Origin: an uncultured Eubacterium sp.
GTDB taxonomy: Bacteria; Bacillota; Clostridia; Peptostreptococcales; Anaerovoracaceae
Length of the DNA stretch: 64,000 bases
NCBI GenBank assembly: GCA_946555345.1
Contig: CAMNSS010000016.1
Span: forward strand, 17,359-81,358
Reading direction: 5' to 3'
Every line of letters starts with the position of its first letter. Position 1 is the first letter of the stretch. A program made the translations under genes and the position numbers. The notes under the pieces were generated by a model, which worked only from the letters and a program-made list of their open reading frames with translations, had not been told where the DNA came from and made no database searches. This document shows positions 7,904 to 16,022 of this stretch, one piece after another.

Positions 7904-9496
7904 ATGAAATTAAAAGCGGCAATATATTGCAGGTTATCGAAAGAAGATATTGATAAAGCATCATCGGGACAGGAAAGTGAATCTATTGTAAACCAGACAT
8001 TGATGTTGTTGGATTTTGTAGAGCAAAAGGGCTTTGAGCTATATGATATTTACAAAGATGATGATTATTCAGGGTTGTATGATGACAGGCCAGGTTTTGA
8101 AAGGCTTATCAAGGATGCTGAAGATGGGAAATTTAATATTGTAATTGCAAAAAGCCAATCACGTTTTACGAGGAATATGGAACATCTGGAACGATATATC
8201 CATCATGATTTTCCACTTTGGGGAATCAGGTTCATCGGGATGGTCGATAATGCAGACACAGAAGTGAAAGGCAACAAGAAAGCAAGACAAATCAATGGTT
8301 TAGTCAATGAGTGGTATTGTGAAGACTTATCCGAGTCAATCAAGGCAAGTTACCGTATTAAGCAGAAAAAAGGACAATTTCTTGGGTCGTCTACACCATA
8401 TGGATATCTGAAAGACCCAAAAGACAATCATCATCTGATACCTGATCCATATGCAGCAGATGTTGTTAAGAGAATCTTTCACATGTATTTGAGCGGCATA
8501 GGGAAAGCGCAAATCGGGCAAATACTGACGAAAGAAGGCATTTTAATTCCCACAGAATATAAAAGACAGGTTTTAAAAATCAATTACCATAATGCAATGC
8601 AAAAATACGGGGATGATTGCAGATGGTCGTTTCAGACAATACATGGAATTTTGAAAAACGAAGTGTATATTGGCAATCTGGTACAAAACAAATGCCGAAA
8701 AAAATCTTACAAGGACAAGTCGAAAAAAGCTGTCCCACAAGAAGAATGGATTAGGGTCAACAATACACATGAACCTATAATCAGTAAAGAAATCTTCGAC
8801 AGGGTACAGGAACAATTAAAGGAAAGGGCTAGAAAAGTAAACATTGTTGCATTGGATGAAAATTTGTTTGCGAGAAGGCTTTTTTGTGGAGATTGCGGCA
8901 AGCCTTTTACGGTTTGTTATTCAAAACGAAATAAAAGGGGAGAACGATATCGAAAGTATATTTGCAGTGAATATAAGCAATGGGGAAATAAGTATTGTAC
9001 AAGTCATTCTATACGAGAAGATGTATTGGAAGAAATCGTTCTCCAAGACCTCAGAAATCACGCATCAATGATTTTAACTGCGGAAAGCAAGAATATGTTA
9101 AATGAATTTAAGTGCATCAGTTCCTTTAACAATAAACCATCTGATGTAAAAAAGATAAAAGAAGAGCTGCAAAAGATTGAAAATTATAAAGTACAAGCAT
9201 TTGAAAACTTTGTCGATGGGCTTCTTAATAAAAATGAGTATATCAAATTGAAGGAAAAATACGAAAGCGATGAAAAAAAATTGCACGTTGCCTTGCAGAA
9301 TTATGGAGGTGCTGTGTGCGAAAACATTGAAAAAACACAATTTGAAAAATGGCTATCTAGCTTTACCAACAATTTCAATGTAGAAGAGCTGACGCGGGAA
9401 ATGGTTCTTAATTTAATTAACAGCATTTACATATTTGAGGATAAACGGATACAGATTAACTATAGATTTGAATTTGCAGAGAAAAAAATAGGTTAA
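7904..9496 (+). CDS. Large serine recombinase
   Basis: 530 residues. AAAGGAG lies 6 bases before ATG 7904 (ATG 7901 is the alternative). Domains in order: resolvase catalytic domain (~1-150) beginning KAAIYCRLSKED, where the Ser of RLS is the expected nucleophile; recombinase DNA-binding domain (~165-290); a zinc ribbon with CGDC and later Cys residues (~330-375); a lysine-rich coiled coil (~400-460). This is the architecture of integrases that catalyse unidirectional attP x attB recombination. It ends about 40 bases before the break in the carboxypeptidase gene, the usual position of such an integrase next to its attachment site. It looks intact, so the element may still excise. Confidence 0.92.
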   Translation: MKLKAAIYCRLSKEDIDKASSGQESESIVNQTLMLLDFVEQKGFELYDIYKDDDYSGLYDDRPGFERLIKDAEDGKFNIVIAKSQSRFTRNMEHLERYIHHDFPLWGIRFIGMVDNADTEVKGNKKARQINGLVNEWYCEDLSESIKASYRIKQKKGQFLGSSTPYGYLKDPKDNHHLIPDPYAADVVKRIFHMYLSGIGKAQIGQILTKEGILIPTEYKRQVLKINYHNAMQKYGDDCRWSFQTIHGILKNEVYIGNLVQNKCRKKSYKDKSKKAVPQEEWIRVNNTHEPIISKEIFDRVQEQLKERARKVNIVALDENLFARRLFCGDCGKPFTVCYSKRNKRGERYRKYICSEYKQWGNKYCTSHSIREDVLEEIVLQDLRNHASMILTAESKNMLNEFKCISSFNNKPSDVKKIKEELQKIENYKVQAFENFVDGLLNKNEYIKLKEKYESDEKKLHVALQNYGGAVCENIEKTQFEKWLSSFTNNFNVEELTREMVLNLINSIYIFEDKRIQINYRFEFAEKKIG

Positions 9497-9541
9497 AGCG
9501 GTTACTTTTCTCCTAAAAGTTCTCCCAATTAAACGCCACAT
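9497..9541. other. Putative right attachment junction (attR)
   Basis: Between the recombinase stop and the carboxypeptidase homology lie ~40 AT-rich bases. The carboxypeptidase frame reads back through ATCVALAEH to about 9535; upstream the residues no longer fit the family (an SxNDA motif is expected) and a stop occurs at 9514-9516. The crossover therefore lies near 9535-9541. The exact core dinucleotide cannot be fixed without the left end. Confidence 0.55.
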
Positions 9542-10323
9542 GCGTGGCGCTGGCAGAACACTTATCAGGCAGCGTGGAAAGCTTCGTCGATTCCATGAAC
9601 AACAGAGCCAAAGAGCTTGGCCTTAAAAACAGCCATTTCGTCAATACCAATGGGCTGCCTGTAGCAAATCACTATTCCTGTGCATATGATATCGGTATGA
9701 TATCAAAGGAGCTGATGAAGCAAGAAGTGGCGCATCCATGGTTTACGGCATGGCAGGAGGATATCCAGGTAGGCCTTCCGGGAAAGAAGAGCAAGTTCAC
9801 GTTGACGAATACAAACAAATTGATTCGCTCATATAATGGCGCGATCGGAACGAAAACAGGATATACGGAAAATGCGGGATACTGTCTTTCCGGAGCAGCG
9901 CAGCGGGAGTCAACCAGGCTGATCGGCGTCGTTTTAGGATGCAAAACCAGCGATATCAGATTTGCGGAAATGGGGCGGCTTCTGGATTACGGTTTTGCCA
10001 ATTATGAGACCGTGCAGGTTGCGAAGGCGGGAAGCAAAATCAAGCAAGTCAGAATAGAAAAAGGCGATAATACGAAGCTCTTTGCCGTAGCGGAGGAATC
10101 TATCGGCCTTACCGTCCAAAAAGGCAACAAAAACAAAGTAAAGAAAAAAATCGAAATCGATAAAAACATCAAACTGCCGATTAAAAAAGGAGACCGAATT
10201 GGCATGATTGCCGTTTATGAAGGAAATGAAAAATCGGCGGAATATGCGCTCGTCTCAGACCGGGATGTAGCGCGGGCGGGCTTTGTGACTACATACATAC
10301 GGATGATAAAGAAACTCATATAA
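9535..10323 (+). pseudogene. D-alanyl-D-alanine carboxypeptidase (DacF/PBP5-like), 5' half removed by insertion
   Basis: The remaining ~262 codons begin at VALAEHLSGSVESFVDSMN and include GLKNSHFVNTNGLP, the third active-site motif KTG (GTKTGYT) and the C-terminal PBP5-type beta domain. The signal peptide, the nucleophile motif SxxK and the SxN motif that normally lie before this point are missing. A GTG at 9544 is in frame but has no ribosome site, and the product would lack the nucleophile, so this copy is non-functional as it stands. It begins exactly where the mobile element ends. Excision would restore the gene if the 5' half survives beyond the left edge. Confidence 0.85.
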
Positions 10324-10346
10324 GCTTGCAGAAGGGAGGCGTCCCT

Positions 10347-10577
10347 TTGAACGATAGAAGGTGCTACTTTTTCTTTGCCGGGTATCATACGGTTGCTACG
10401 GCTGCGGATGTTTTGGCCCGGTATCATATCGCAAGCCGAATCGTAAAAGCGCCGATAAGACTGCGGAACAGTTGCAGCTTTGCGGTCGTGGCCGATGAAT
10501 ATGATAAAGATATGGCGGTCTACGTGCTGGAAAGGGAAAATATTCCAATCAGAAGGATCGAATATGCGGTACAGTAG
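10347..10577 (+). CDS. DUF3343 protein (putative Se/S carrier-like)
   Basis: 76 residues. GGGAGG at 10334-10339 is 7 bases before TTG 10347, which is preferred over TTG 10326. It begins MNDRRCYFFFAGYHTVATAAD and contains YHIASRIVKAPI and SCSFAVVADEYD, the DUF3343 pattern, including the conserved Cys before a short beta strand. DUF3343 proteins are often linked to YedF/selenium or sulfur transfer genes. Here it stands between a carboxypeptidase and a glucosaminidase with no such partner. Role unknown. Confidence 0.75.
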   Translation: MNDRRCYFFFAGYHTVATAADVLARYHIASRIVKAPIRLRNSCSFAVVADEYDKDMAVYVLERENIPIRRIEYAVQ

Positions 10578-10593
10578 AAAAAATATAGCGAAG

Positions 10594-10667
10594 CGCCCAG
10601 ATAACAAAACGGTGTATGCCTTGCCGTTTCAGGCAAATGCCGTATCCAGTAGTTTTCTGGGCTTTTT
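10594..10667 (+). terminator. Intrinsic terminator with internal hairpin
   Basis: GCCCAGATAAC and GTTTTCTGGGC pair with one mismatch, followed by TTTTTT. The enclosed ~50 bases contain a second small stem TTGCC-gtttca-GGCAA. The 16-base gap after the DUF3343 stop makes this that gene's terminator. A riboswitch was considered because of the nested stem, but no known aptamer core was recognised. Confidence 0.7.
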
Positions 10668-10772
10668 TCGTTAACATGACACAATATAATCGCAAAAAAA
10701 TAATTTTTGCAATATACACGAAATTTCCTAAAATTGGTCATGGAATTTCAGTGGCAAAAATGCGTGAAAGCA

Positions 10773-10801
10773 TTGACTTTTCAACGTTTTTATTATAAAA
10801 T
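10773..10801 (+). promoter_or_regulatory. Sigma-A promoter for the SH3/glucosaminidase gene
   Basis: TTGACT (10773-10778), a 17-base spacer and TAAAAT (10796-10801). The start codon is 68 bases downstream. Confidence 0.6.
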
Positions 10802-10868
10802 TATAGCAAATATTAACGCAAAAAACAACACAATTTAGATAAAAAATGCAGTTAACAAGGAGGAAATT

Positions 10869-13154
10869 ATGTCAACTATAGTCGATGCAAGCCACAGGAA
10901 ATTATCTGGATTTATTGCAGCAATCATGATCCTTTTTACCGTTCTTTTCGCATTTTCGGCGCTGAATTGCGATCCGGTTTATGGTACAGGCGAGACAGCG
11001 CAAGTAACCGCAACACAGCTAAATATAAGGTCTGGGGCGGGAACTGGCTATTCCAAGATCGGGTCTTTGGCAAAGGGAAAAACATTTACGGTCACAGGCG
11101 CTGCGAAGGACAGTTCCGGCGTCACTTGGTACAAGCTCAATTATAATGGAAAAAACGGATATGCATCCTCGAAATACGTTAACATAAAACAAAATACGGT
11201 AACTCCAGTCAGCGGGATGCAGGGTACGGTAAACACGGCAAAAGACCCCCTGATTATCAGGAGCGGCCCGGGAACGGGATACAGCAAGCTGGGAAAGCTC
11301 GCCAAAGGCAAGACTTTTTCCATTACCGGCAAGGTGCAGGATGGAAACGGGCTGTGGTGGTATCAGTTTTCTTTTAACGGGAAGACTGGCTATGCATCAT
11401 CTGCGTATGTAAAAACGACGACGGCCTCTTCCGGTGTTACGGCAGTGTCCAACATGACCGGGACTGTCGCAACGAAAAGCTCTCCGTTAATTATCAGGAG
11501 CGGCCCGGGAACGGGATACAGCAAGCTGGGGACTCTTGCTAAGGGAAAGACCTTTGCAGTCACTGGCAAAGCGCAGGACAGCGCAGGTACGTGGTGGTAT
11601 CAATTTTCCTTTAATGGGAAGACCGGTTATGCATCATCCCAATACGTGACGGTTAAGGAGAATGCGCCTGCACCTGAACCAGCGCCAGGCGGTACGGCGA
11701 CGCCAACGAAGGGCACGGTCGCCACACAAAAAGATCCGCTGATCATCAGAAGCGGTCCTGCGAAGAGCTTCGCCAAAGTGGGAAGCATTCCAAAAGGAAA
11801 GACTTTCGATATTTTAGAAACGGCACAGGATTCCGCTGGGGGCGTGTGGTACAAGCTTACCTATAATGGAAAGACGGGATATGTTTCCGCATCGTATGTA
11901 AACGCAACGGGGGCTGGCACGGAAAACCCTGGCGAAACGACGGACCCATCTGTTCCAGCGCAGCCTGTAACATTCCAAATGGGAACGGTAAAGACATCGT
12001 CGACCGGGCTTAACGTCCGTTCTGGCCCAGGAACGAATTACAGCAAGCTGACGGTTCTCGCCAAAGGGTCGATGGTAACGATCACGGGGTCCGCCAAGGC
12101 AAGCAACGGAAAGCTGTGGTATACATATCAGTATTCCTCTGCTAAGACAGGGTATATTTGTTCCGATTATGTGACAGTTAAGACGATTACCTCGGACGGC
12201 GATTTTGAAACATACTTAAGCGCACAAGGTTTCCCGGAAAGCTATAAAGCGGGATTAAGGACCTTGCACGCCGCACATCCGCAGTGGATATTTAAAGCCT
12301 CTAACGTAGGCTATAGCTGGTCAAGCGCACTTTCGGCTGAAAGCAAGCTGGGAAGAAACCTGGTAAGCCCTTCATCGCCTGTCAGCTATCGAAATCCGGC
12401 TTCCTATAATTCTTCGACCAAAACGTGGACGAAGTACGATGGCACCTGGTATGCAGCAAACGCTACGGTCATCGCGCATTACATGGATCCGAGAAATTTC
12501 CTGAATGAAGACGGAATTTACCAGTTTATGGCACAAACATATGATGCTGCTTCGCAAAATGCGAATACGGTATCCGCTGTGATCCAGGGTTCGTTCATGC
12601 AGACAAGAAATCCGGGCGGCGGTTATTCTTCCTATGCGTCGCTGATCCATGATGCCGGAAAAGCGGCCAATGTCAATCCGAATGTCCTGGCGGCCATGAT
12701 CATACAAGAGCAAGGCTGGAAGGGTACGAGCGGATTGATTTCCGGTACATATTCGGGCTACGCCGGGTATTACAATTTCTTCAATATCGGCGCATGGACG
12801 ACCAGCACGATGAACTCCATCCAGCGCGGGCTTTGGTATGCGAAAGGCGAGAATGAAGGAAAGACCTCGTATGCAAGACCTTGGACGACGCCGTATAAAT
12901 CAATCCTGGGCGGCGCACAATATTACTCAAACAATTATGTGTCAAAGAATCAGGATTCGTATTATTCCAAAAAATTCAACGTCTATAACGGCGCAGGCAA
13001 TGTAGGCGTGCATCAGTACATGACGAATGTCGCAGGGGCGGCAAGCGAAGGCGGTATTGTGAAAAAAGCATATGCGGACAATTCAAACTATCCAGTCGTA
13101 TTTGAAATTCCTGTTTTCAGCGGCATGCCAGCCTCTAATTGTCCATTGCCATAG
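10869..13154 (+). CDS. Secreted SH3-repeat N-acetylglucosaminidase (autolysin-like)
   Basis: 761 residues, ATG 10869 after AAGGAGG. A signal peptide or membrane anchor (hydrophobic stretch ~15-33) is followed by five bacterial SH3 (SH3_3) domains between ~38 and ~440, each with the LxIRSGPGTGYSKxGxLAKG signature. A C-terminal glucosaminidase domain (~520-755) includes a probable catalytic Glu in IIQEQGW and a FFNIGAW motif of the LytG/endo-N-acetylglucosaminidase fold. SH3 modules bind peptidoglycan; the enzyme cleaves glycan strands outside the cell. Own promoter and own upstream terminator. The cohesin-like membrane protein follows after 187 bases. Confidence 0.88.
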   Translation: MSTIVDASHRKLSGFIAAIMILFTVLFAFSALNCDPVYGTGETAQVTATQLNIRSGAGTGYSKIGSLAKGKTFTVTGAAKDSSGVTWYKLNYNGKNGYASSKYVNIKQNTVTPVSGMQGTVNTAKDPLIIRSGPGTGYSKLGKLAKGKTFSITGKVQDGNGLWWYQFSFNGKTGYASSAYVKTTTASSGVTAVSNMTGTVATKSSPLIIRSGPGTGYSKLGTLAKGKTFAVTGKAQDSAGTWWYQFSFNGKTGYASSQYVTVKENAPAPEPAPGGTATPTKGTVATQKDPLIIRSGPAKSFAKVGSIPKGKTFDILETAQDSAGGVWYKLTYNGKTGYVSASYVNATGAGTENPGETTDPSVPAQPVTFQMGTVKTSSTGLNVRSGPGTNYSKLTVLAKGSMVTITGSAKASNGKLWYTYQYSSAKTGYICSDYVTVKTITSDGDFETYLSAQGFPESYKAGLRTLHAAHPQWIFKASNVGYSWSSALSAESKLGRNLVSPSSPVSYRNPASYNSSTKTWTKYDGTWYAANATVIAHYMDPRNFLNEDGIYQFMAQTYDAASQNANTVSAVIQGSFMQTRNPGGGYSSYASLIHDAGKAANVNPNVLAAMIIQEQGWKGTSGLISGTYSGYAGYYNFFNIGAWTTSTMNSIQRGLWYAKGENEGKTSYARPWTTPYKSILGGAQYYSNNYVSKNQDSYYSKKFNVYNGAGNVGVHQYMTNVAGAASEGGIVKKAYADNSNYPVVFEIPVFSGMPASNCPLP
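11253..11530 (+). repeat. 41-base exact direct repeat within the SH3 array
   Basis: Bases 11253-11293 and 11490-11530 are identical over 41 positions, exactly 237 bases (79 codons) apart. They encode the IIRSGPGTGYSKLG core of SH3 domains 2 and 3. The other SH3 domains match much less well, so these two arose by a recent duplication or gene conversion. Confidence 0.85.
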
Positions 13155-13341
13155 CGGCAAAACCGGTGGTGTTTGTTATTATGGTAAGGGCAGCCGTTTC
13201 CCCGATGGCAGGCATAAGCGCATAGCAGCAGGCAGGCGTAGAGGCGGGATGGCTGGTCCTAAGCCTGCGCCAAATGGGATCTGCTGCACTGCTTTTGGAA
13301 TTTGCGGCTATAAACAGAAAGGTTGATAAAGGAGCATTGAT
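13155..13341. other. Intergenic, no feature seen
   Basis: 187 GC-richer bases with scattered GCAGGC-type short repeats and no stem followed by a T-run. The only recognisable signal is AAAGGAG at the 3' end, the ribosome site of the next gene. Read-through from the glucosaminidase gene is possible. Confidence 0.4.
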
Positions 13342-14541
13342 ATGATAAAAGAAAAGGACAGTTTGCTAGAACGGACTTTGCGGAAGATCATCATCCTTAT
13401 TGTCGTGATGGCGTTTGTCGTGCCGTTGATTACGCCGAATGTGTTCGCAGCTTCTTCCGTGAGCATAAACGGCGGGGACAACGTCAAAGGCGGGGACACG
13501 TTCACGTTGGTTGTCGCCTTTGAGGGAGGAAATATAGGCCGCGTGGATGCTTATATGACGTATGATACCAATAAGCTTACCTATATTTCGGGCGGTACGA
13601 GCAGCGGCAATACGGGATATATCCAGTTGAAGACGGCAGGCACGGAAGGCAGCATCGTGTTCAACCTTAAATTCCAGGCTGTTTCAGAAGGTGCGGCAGA
13701 TTTGGAAGTTGTAACGGATGAAATGTATGATTTTGATGATATTGCATTGGACCGGCCATCGGTCACGAAAACGATAACGATCAGCGGGAACGCCGCTCCA
13801 GAAGCGCTCATTACAGAGACGGCTTCCCCGGAAAAGCCAGTCGATACGACTGAACTGGCAGGCGTTGATGAAAAAACGGAAAAATCTTCTGCGGTGAACC
13901 TCAATGCCATTTTTATCGCTGCCGCAGCGGTGCTGGTTATTTTCATCGTAATCATCTCCGTGATCCTGGCAAAGAAAAAGAAAAAAAGGGCTGGGGATGC
14001 AGCGCCTGGGGGTTCAAAGAATCAGCAACCCGGCAGCCTTGCTCCTGATAACTTCGGCAAAGCCAGCGCTTCGGAGCAAAAGGGATTTGGCGGCATGGGG
14101 CAGGTCAGCGGCGCAGAGCATAGCGATGGGAACGCACGTGTCGGCCACAGAGACCGCGCCAGCGGCAAGGAACGGGTTGACGGCGCAGAGCGCATGAGCA
14201 AGGAAGAAACGCAGGTACTTGATATGAACTTGGCGGAATCCCCTCGCGCCAAACAGGAGCAATCCTATGATGCCGGCCCGGCATCCACAGCAGGACAGCC
14301 GCGTATCGGCAGAAGCGGGAAGATACTCGATGCTTCTCCAGCGGAGGATGATTCTTGGCTGGAAGACCTCATGTCGGGAGAATCCTCACGCAAGCGGCGG
14401 GATGCACAGGCGGAAAATATCCAGGGCAAGGAACGCAGCAAACGGGAAGCCCAAGAACAAGCAAACGAAGAAACCGAACTTTGGCGGCAATGGGATCTCA
14501 ATATGAAAGATGACGATTCCGATGATATCGAAAAGTGGTAA
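13342..14541 (+). CDS. Membrane-anchored cohesin-like domain protein with charged cytoplasmic tail
   Basis: 399 residues, ATG 13342, AAAGGAG 7 bases upstream. Signal sequence (~10-36, ending VFAAS), a cohesin-type beta-sandwich (~38-155; GGDNVKGGDTFTLVVAFEG and VDAYMTYDTNKLTYISGG are typical of the cohesin/type III-like fold), a Thr/Glu linker, a transmembrane helix ~192-213 followed by KKKKKR, then ~180 disordered charged residues. This gives an outside domain and a cytoplasmic tail. The tail contains imperfect 12-residue repeats (GAEHSDGNARVG and related, 14110-14217). Cohesins bind dockerins in cellulosomes, but isolated ones also occur in surface proteins. It may work with the adjacent glucosaminidase. 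Confidence 0.75.
   Translation: MIKEKDSLLERTLRKIIILIVVMAFVVPLITPNVFAASSVSINGGDNVKGGDTFTLVVAFEGGNIGRVDAYMTYDTNKLTYISGGTSSGNTGYIQLKTAGTEGSIVFNLKFQAVSEGAADLEVVTDEMYDFDDIALDRPSVTKTITISGNAAPEALITETASPEKPVDTTELAGVDEKTEKSSAVNLNAIFIAAAAVLVIFIVIISVILAKKKKKRAGDAAPGGSKNQQPGSLAPDNFGKASASEQKGFGGMGQVSGAEHSDGNARVGHRDRASGKERVDGAERMSKEETQVLDMNLAESPRAKQEQSYDAGPASTAGQPRIGRSGKILDASPAEDDSWLEDLMSGESSRKRRDAQAENIQGKERSKREAQEQANEETELWRQWDLNMKDDDSDDIEKW
14110..14217 (+). repeat. Imperfect 36-base repeats in the cohesin-protein tail
   Basis: GGCGCAGAGC occurs at 14110 and 14182, 72 bases apart, with a diverged unit at about 14146. In protein: GAEHSDGNARVG, HRDRASGKERVD, GAERMSKEETQV. Divergence is high, so the middle unit is uncertain. 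Confidence 0.4.
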
Positions 14542-14565
14542 GCGGTAAACGTGTAATTTTATATT

Positions 14566-14620
14566 AAAATCCAGCTCATTCATTTCTTTTTTCAGGGAAT
14601 GGCGGGCTGGATTTTCGCAT
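14566..14620 (+). terminator. Probable terminator after the cohesin gene
   Basis: AAAATCCAGC (14566-14575) and GCTGGATTTT (14606-14615) are perfect 10-base inverted repeats. CATTC/GAATG inside extends the pairing. The T-run is only four bases, so efficiency is uncertain; the same structure could also serve the other strand. Confidence 0.55.
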
Positions 14621-14719
14621 ATTGGAAAATCAGGAAATGCGGAAAAAACGGCGCATGGTGTATTTTTTCGAGCCTGCATTCTTCCGTCATAATTATTTTT
14701 AGTACGATAAAATTTATGC

Positions 14720-14749
14720 TTGACAGACGTATTTGCCGTATGGTATAAA
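14720..14749 (+). promoter_or_regulatory. Sigma-A promoter of the pyrimidine operon
   Basis: TTGACA (14720-14725), 18-base spacer, TATAAA (14744-14749). Transcription should begin near 14756. That leaves only ~8 bases before ATG 14764, so translation more likely begins at 14812. No PyrR-binding loop or attenuator is visible in the short leader. Confidence 0.7.
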
Positions 14750-14811
14750 CAAAAGGATGTCCAATGACAGGAAATTTTTTATCAGGATATGACGTTAAAA
14801 CGGAGAGAAAC

Positions 14812-15999
14812 ATGAAGAAAAAAGTGAACGGTTTTTCAAGAATAAAAGACCTTGGCATGACAGACAGGGAGCGTATCGAATCCCTTGGTATTGATGTTTC
14901 GCAAGTTTCCAATTTTTATATTTTACCCGGTTTTACAGATGTACACGTACATTTGAGAGAACCGGGTTTTTTATATAAGGAAACAATAGCGAGCGGGACA
15001 AAGGCGGCGGCGGCAGGCGGGTTTACGGATGTTTTTTCCATGCCAAACCTCGTTCCATGCCCCGACTGCAAGGAAAACCTGGAGGTGCAGCTTGCAGCCA
15101 TTGCGCGGGATGCAAAGGTCAATGTATATCCTTACGGGGCGATTACCGCAGGGCAGCAGGGTGGGCGGCTATCTGCGATGGAAGAACTGGCGGAGGATGT
15201 GATCGCCTTTACCGACGACGGCAAGGGCGTCGCCTCTGCGGAATTGATGCTGGATGCCATGAAGAAAGCGAAAGCCCTTGGCAAAATAATCGTCGCGCAT
15301 TGCGAGGATGAATCCTATCTGCGGGAAAGCTCCGAAAGCGAATGGAAACAGCTCGAACGGGATATTGAACTCGTGCGGCAGGCCAAATGCAGCTATCACG
15401 TCTGCCATGTTTCGACGGAGGAATCTTTGCAGCTGATCAGAAGCGCCAAAGCAGAAGGGCTTGATATCACTTGCGAGACAGCGCCGCATTACCTGCTCTT
15501 ATCCGAAAGCGATATCGAAGATAGCGGACGTTTTAAAATGAATCCGCCGATCAAAAGCAGGGAAGACCAAAAGGCGCTTCTTGCGGCGCTTTCGGACGGG
15601 ACGATCGACATGATCGCCACCGACCATGCGCCGCATAGCACAGAAGAAAAAAACAAAGGCTTCGAGAAAAGCGCTTTCGGCATCGTCGGCTTGGAAACCG
15701 CATTTTCCATGCTTTACACGGGTCTCGTTAAAAAAGGCGTTATTCCCTTGAACAAACTGGTTGCGCTGTTATACGACAATCCGAGAAAACGCTTTTCCCT
15801 CCCAGGCCGGCCGTTTGCAAAAGAGCTTTCCCGCAGAGCGCCGACCTTTACATTATGGGAGCTGGAAGAGCGTTATACGATCGATCCAGCGCAGTTTCAA
15901 TCAAAGGGCAAGAGTACGCCTTTTGAAGGCTGGCAAGCATACGGCAGATGTATGCTGACCGTGATCGACGGCAGCATCGCATGGAGGCAGGAAAATTAG
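14812..15999 (+). CDS. pyrC: Dihydroorotase
   Basis: 395 residues from ATG 14812 with GGAG 6 bases upstream. An earlier in-frame ATG at 14764 is possible, but it lies almost at the predicted transcription start. Amidohydrolase fold: metal ligands HVH at ~45-47 in GFTDVHVHLREPG, later HCED, HVCHVS and ATDHAPHS with the fourth ligand Asp. It closes N-carbamoyl-L-aspartate to dihydroorotate, step 3 of UMP synthesis. The N-terminal beta part ahead of HVH is shorter than in typical ~425-residue class I enzymes. First gene of pyrC-K-D-F-E-B-I, 23 bases before pyrK. Confidence 0.92.
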   Translation: MKKKVNGFSRIKDLGMTDRERIESLGIDVSQVSNFYILPGFTDVHVHLREPGFLYKETIASGTKAAAAGGFTDVFSMPNLVPCPDCKENLEVQLAAIARDAKVNVYPYGAITAGQQGGRLSAMEELAEDVIAFTDDGKGVASAELMLDAMKKAKALGKIIVAHCEDESYLRESSESEWKQLERDIELVRQAKCSYHVCHVSTEESLQLIRSAKAEGLDITCETAPHYLLLSESDIEDSGRFKMNPPIKSREDQKALLAALSDGTIDMIATDHAPHSTEEKNKGFEKSAFGIVGLETAFSMLYTGLVKKGVIPLNKLVALLYDNPRKRFSLPGRPFAKELSRRAPTFTLWELEERYTIDPAQFQSKGKSTPFEGWQAYGRCMLTVIDGSIAWRQEN

Positions 16000-16022
16000 C
16001 ATAAGGCGCAAGGAGGTTATGT

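Noticed and set aside
10578..10680. Possible riboswitch before the SH3 glucosaminidase gene
   Set aside because: The nested stem ends in a T-run but no cyclic-di-AMP, cyclic-di-GMP or other aptamer core was recognised, and a separate promoter lies downstream of it.
10980..12180. CRISPR-like periodicity
   Set aside because: The repeats are in-frame SH3 domains without spacers of uniform length.
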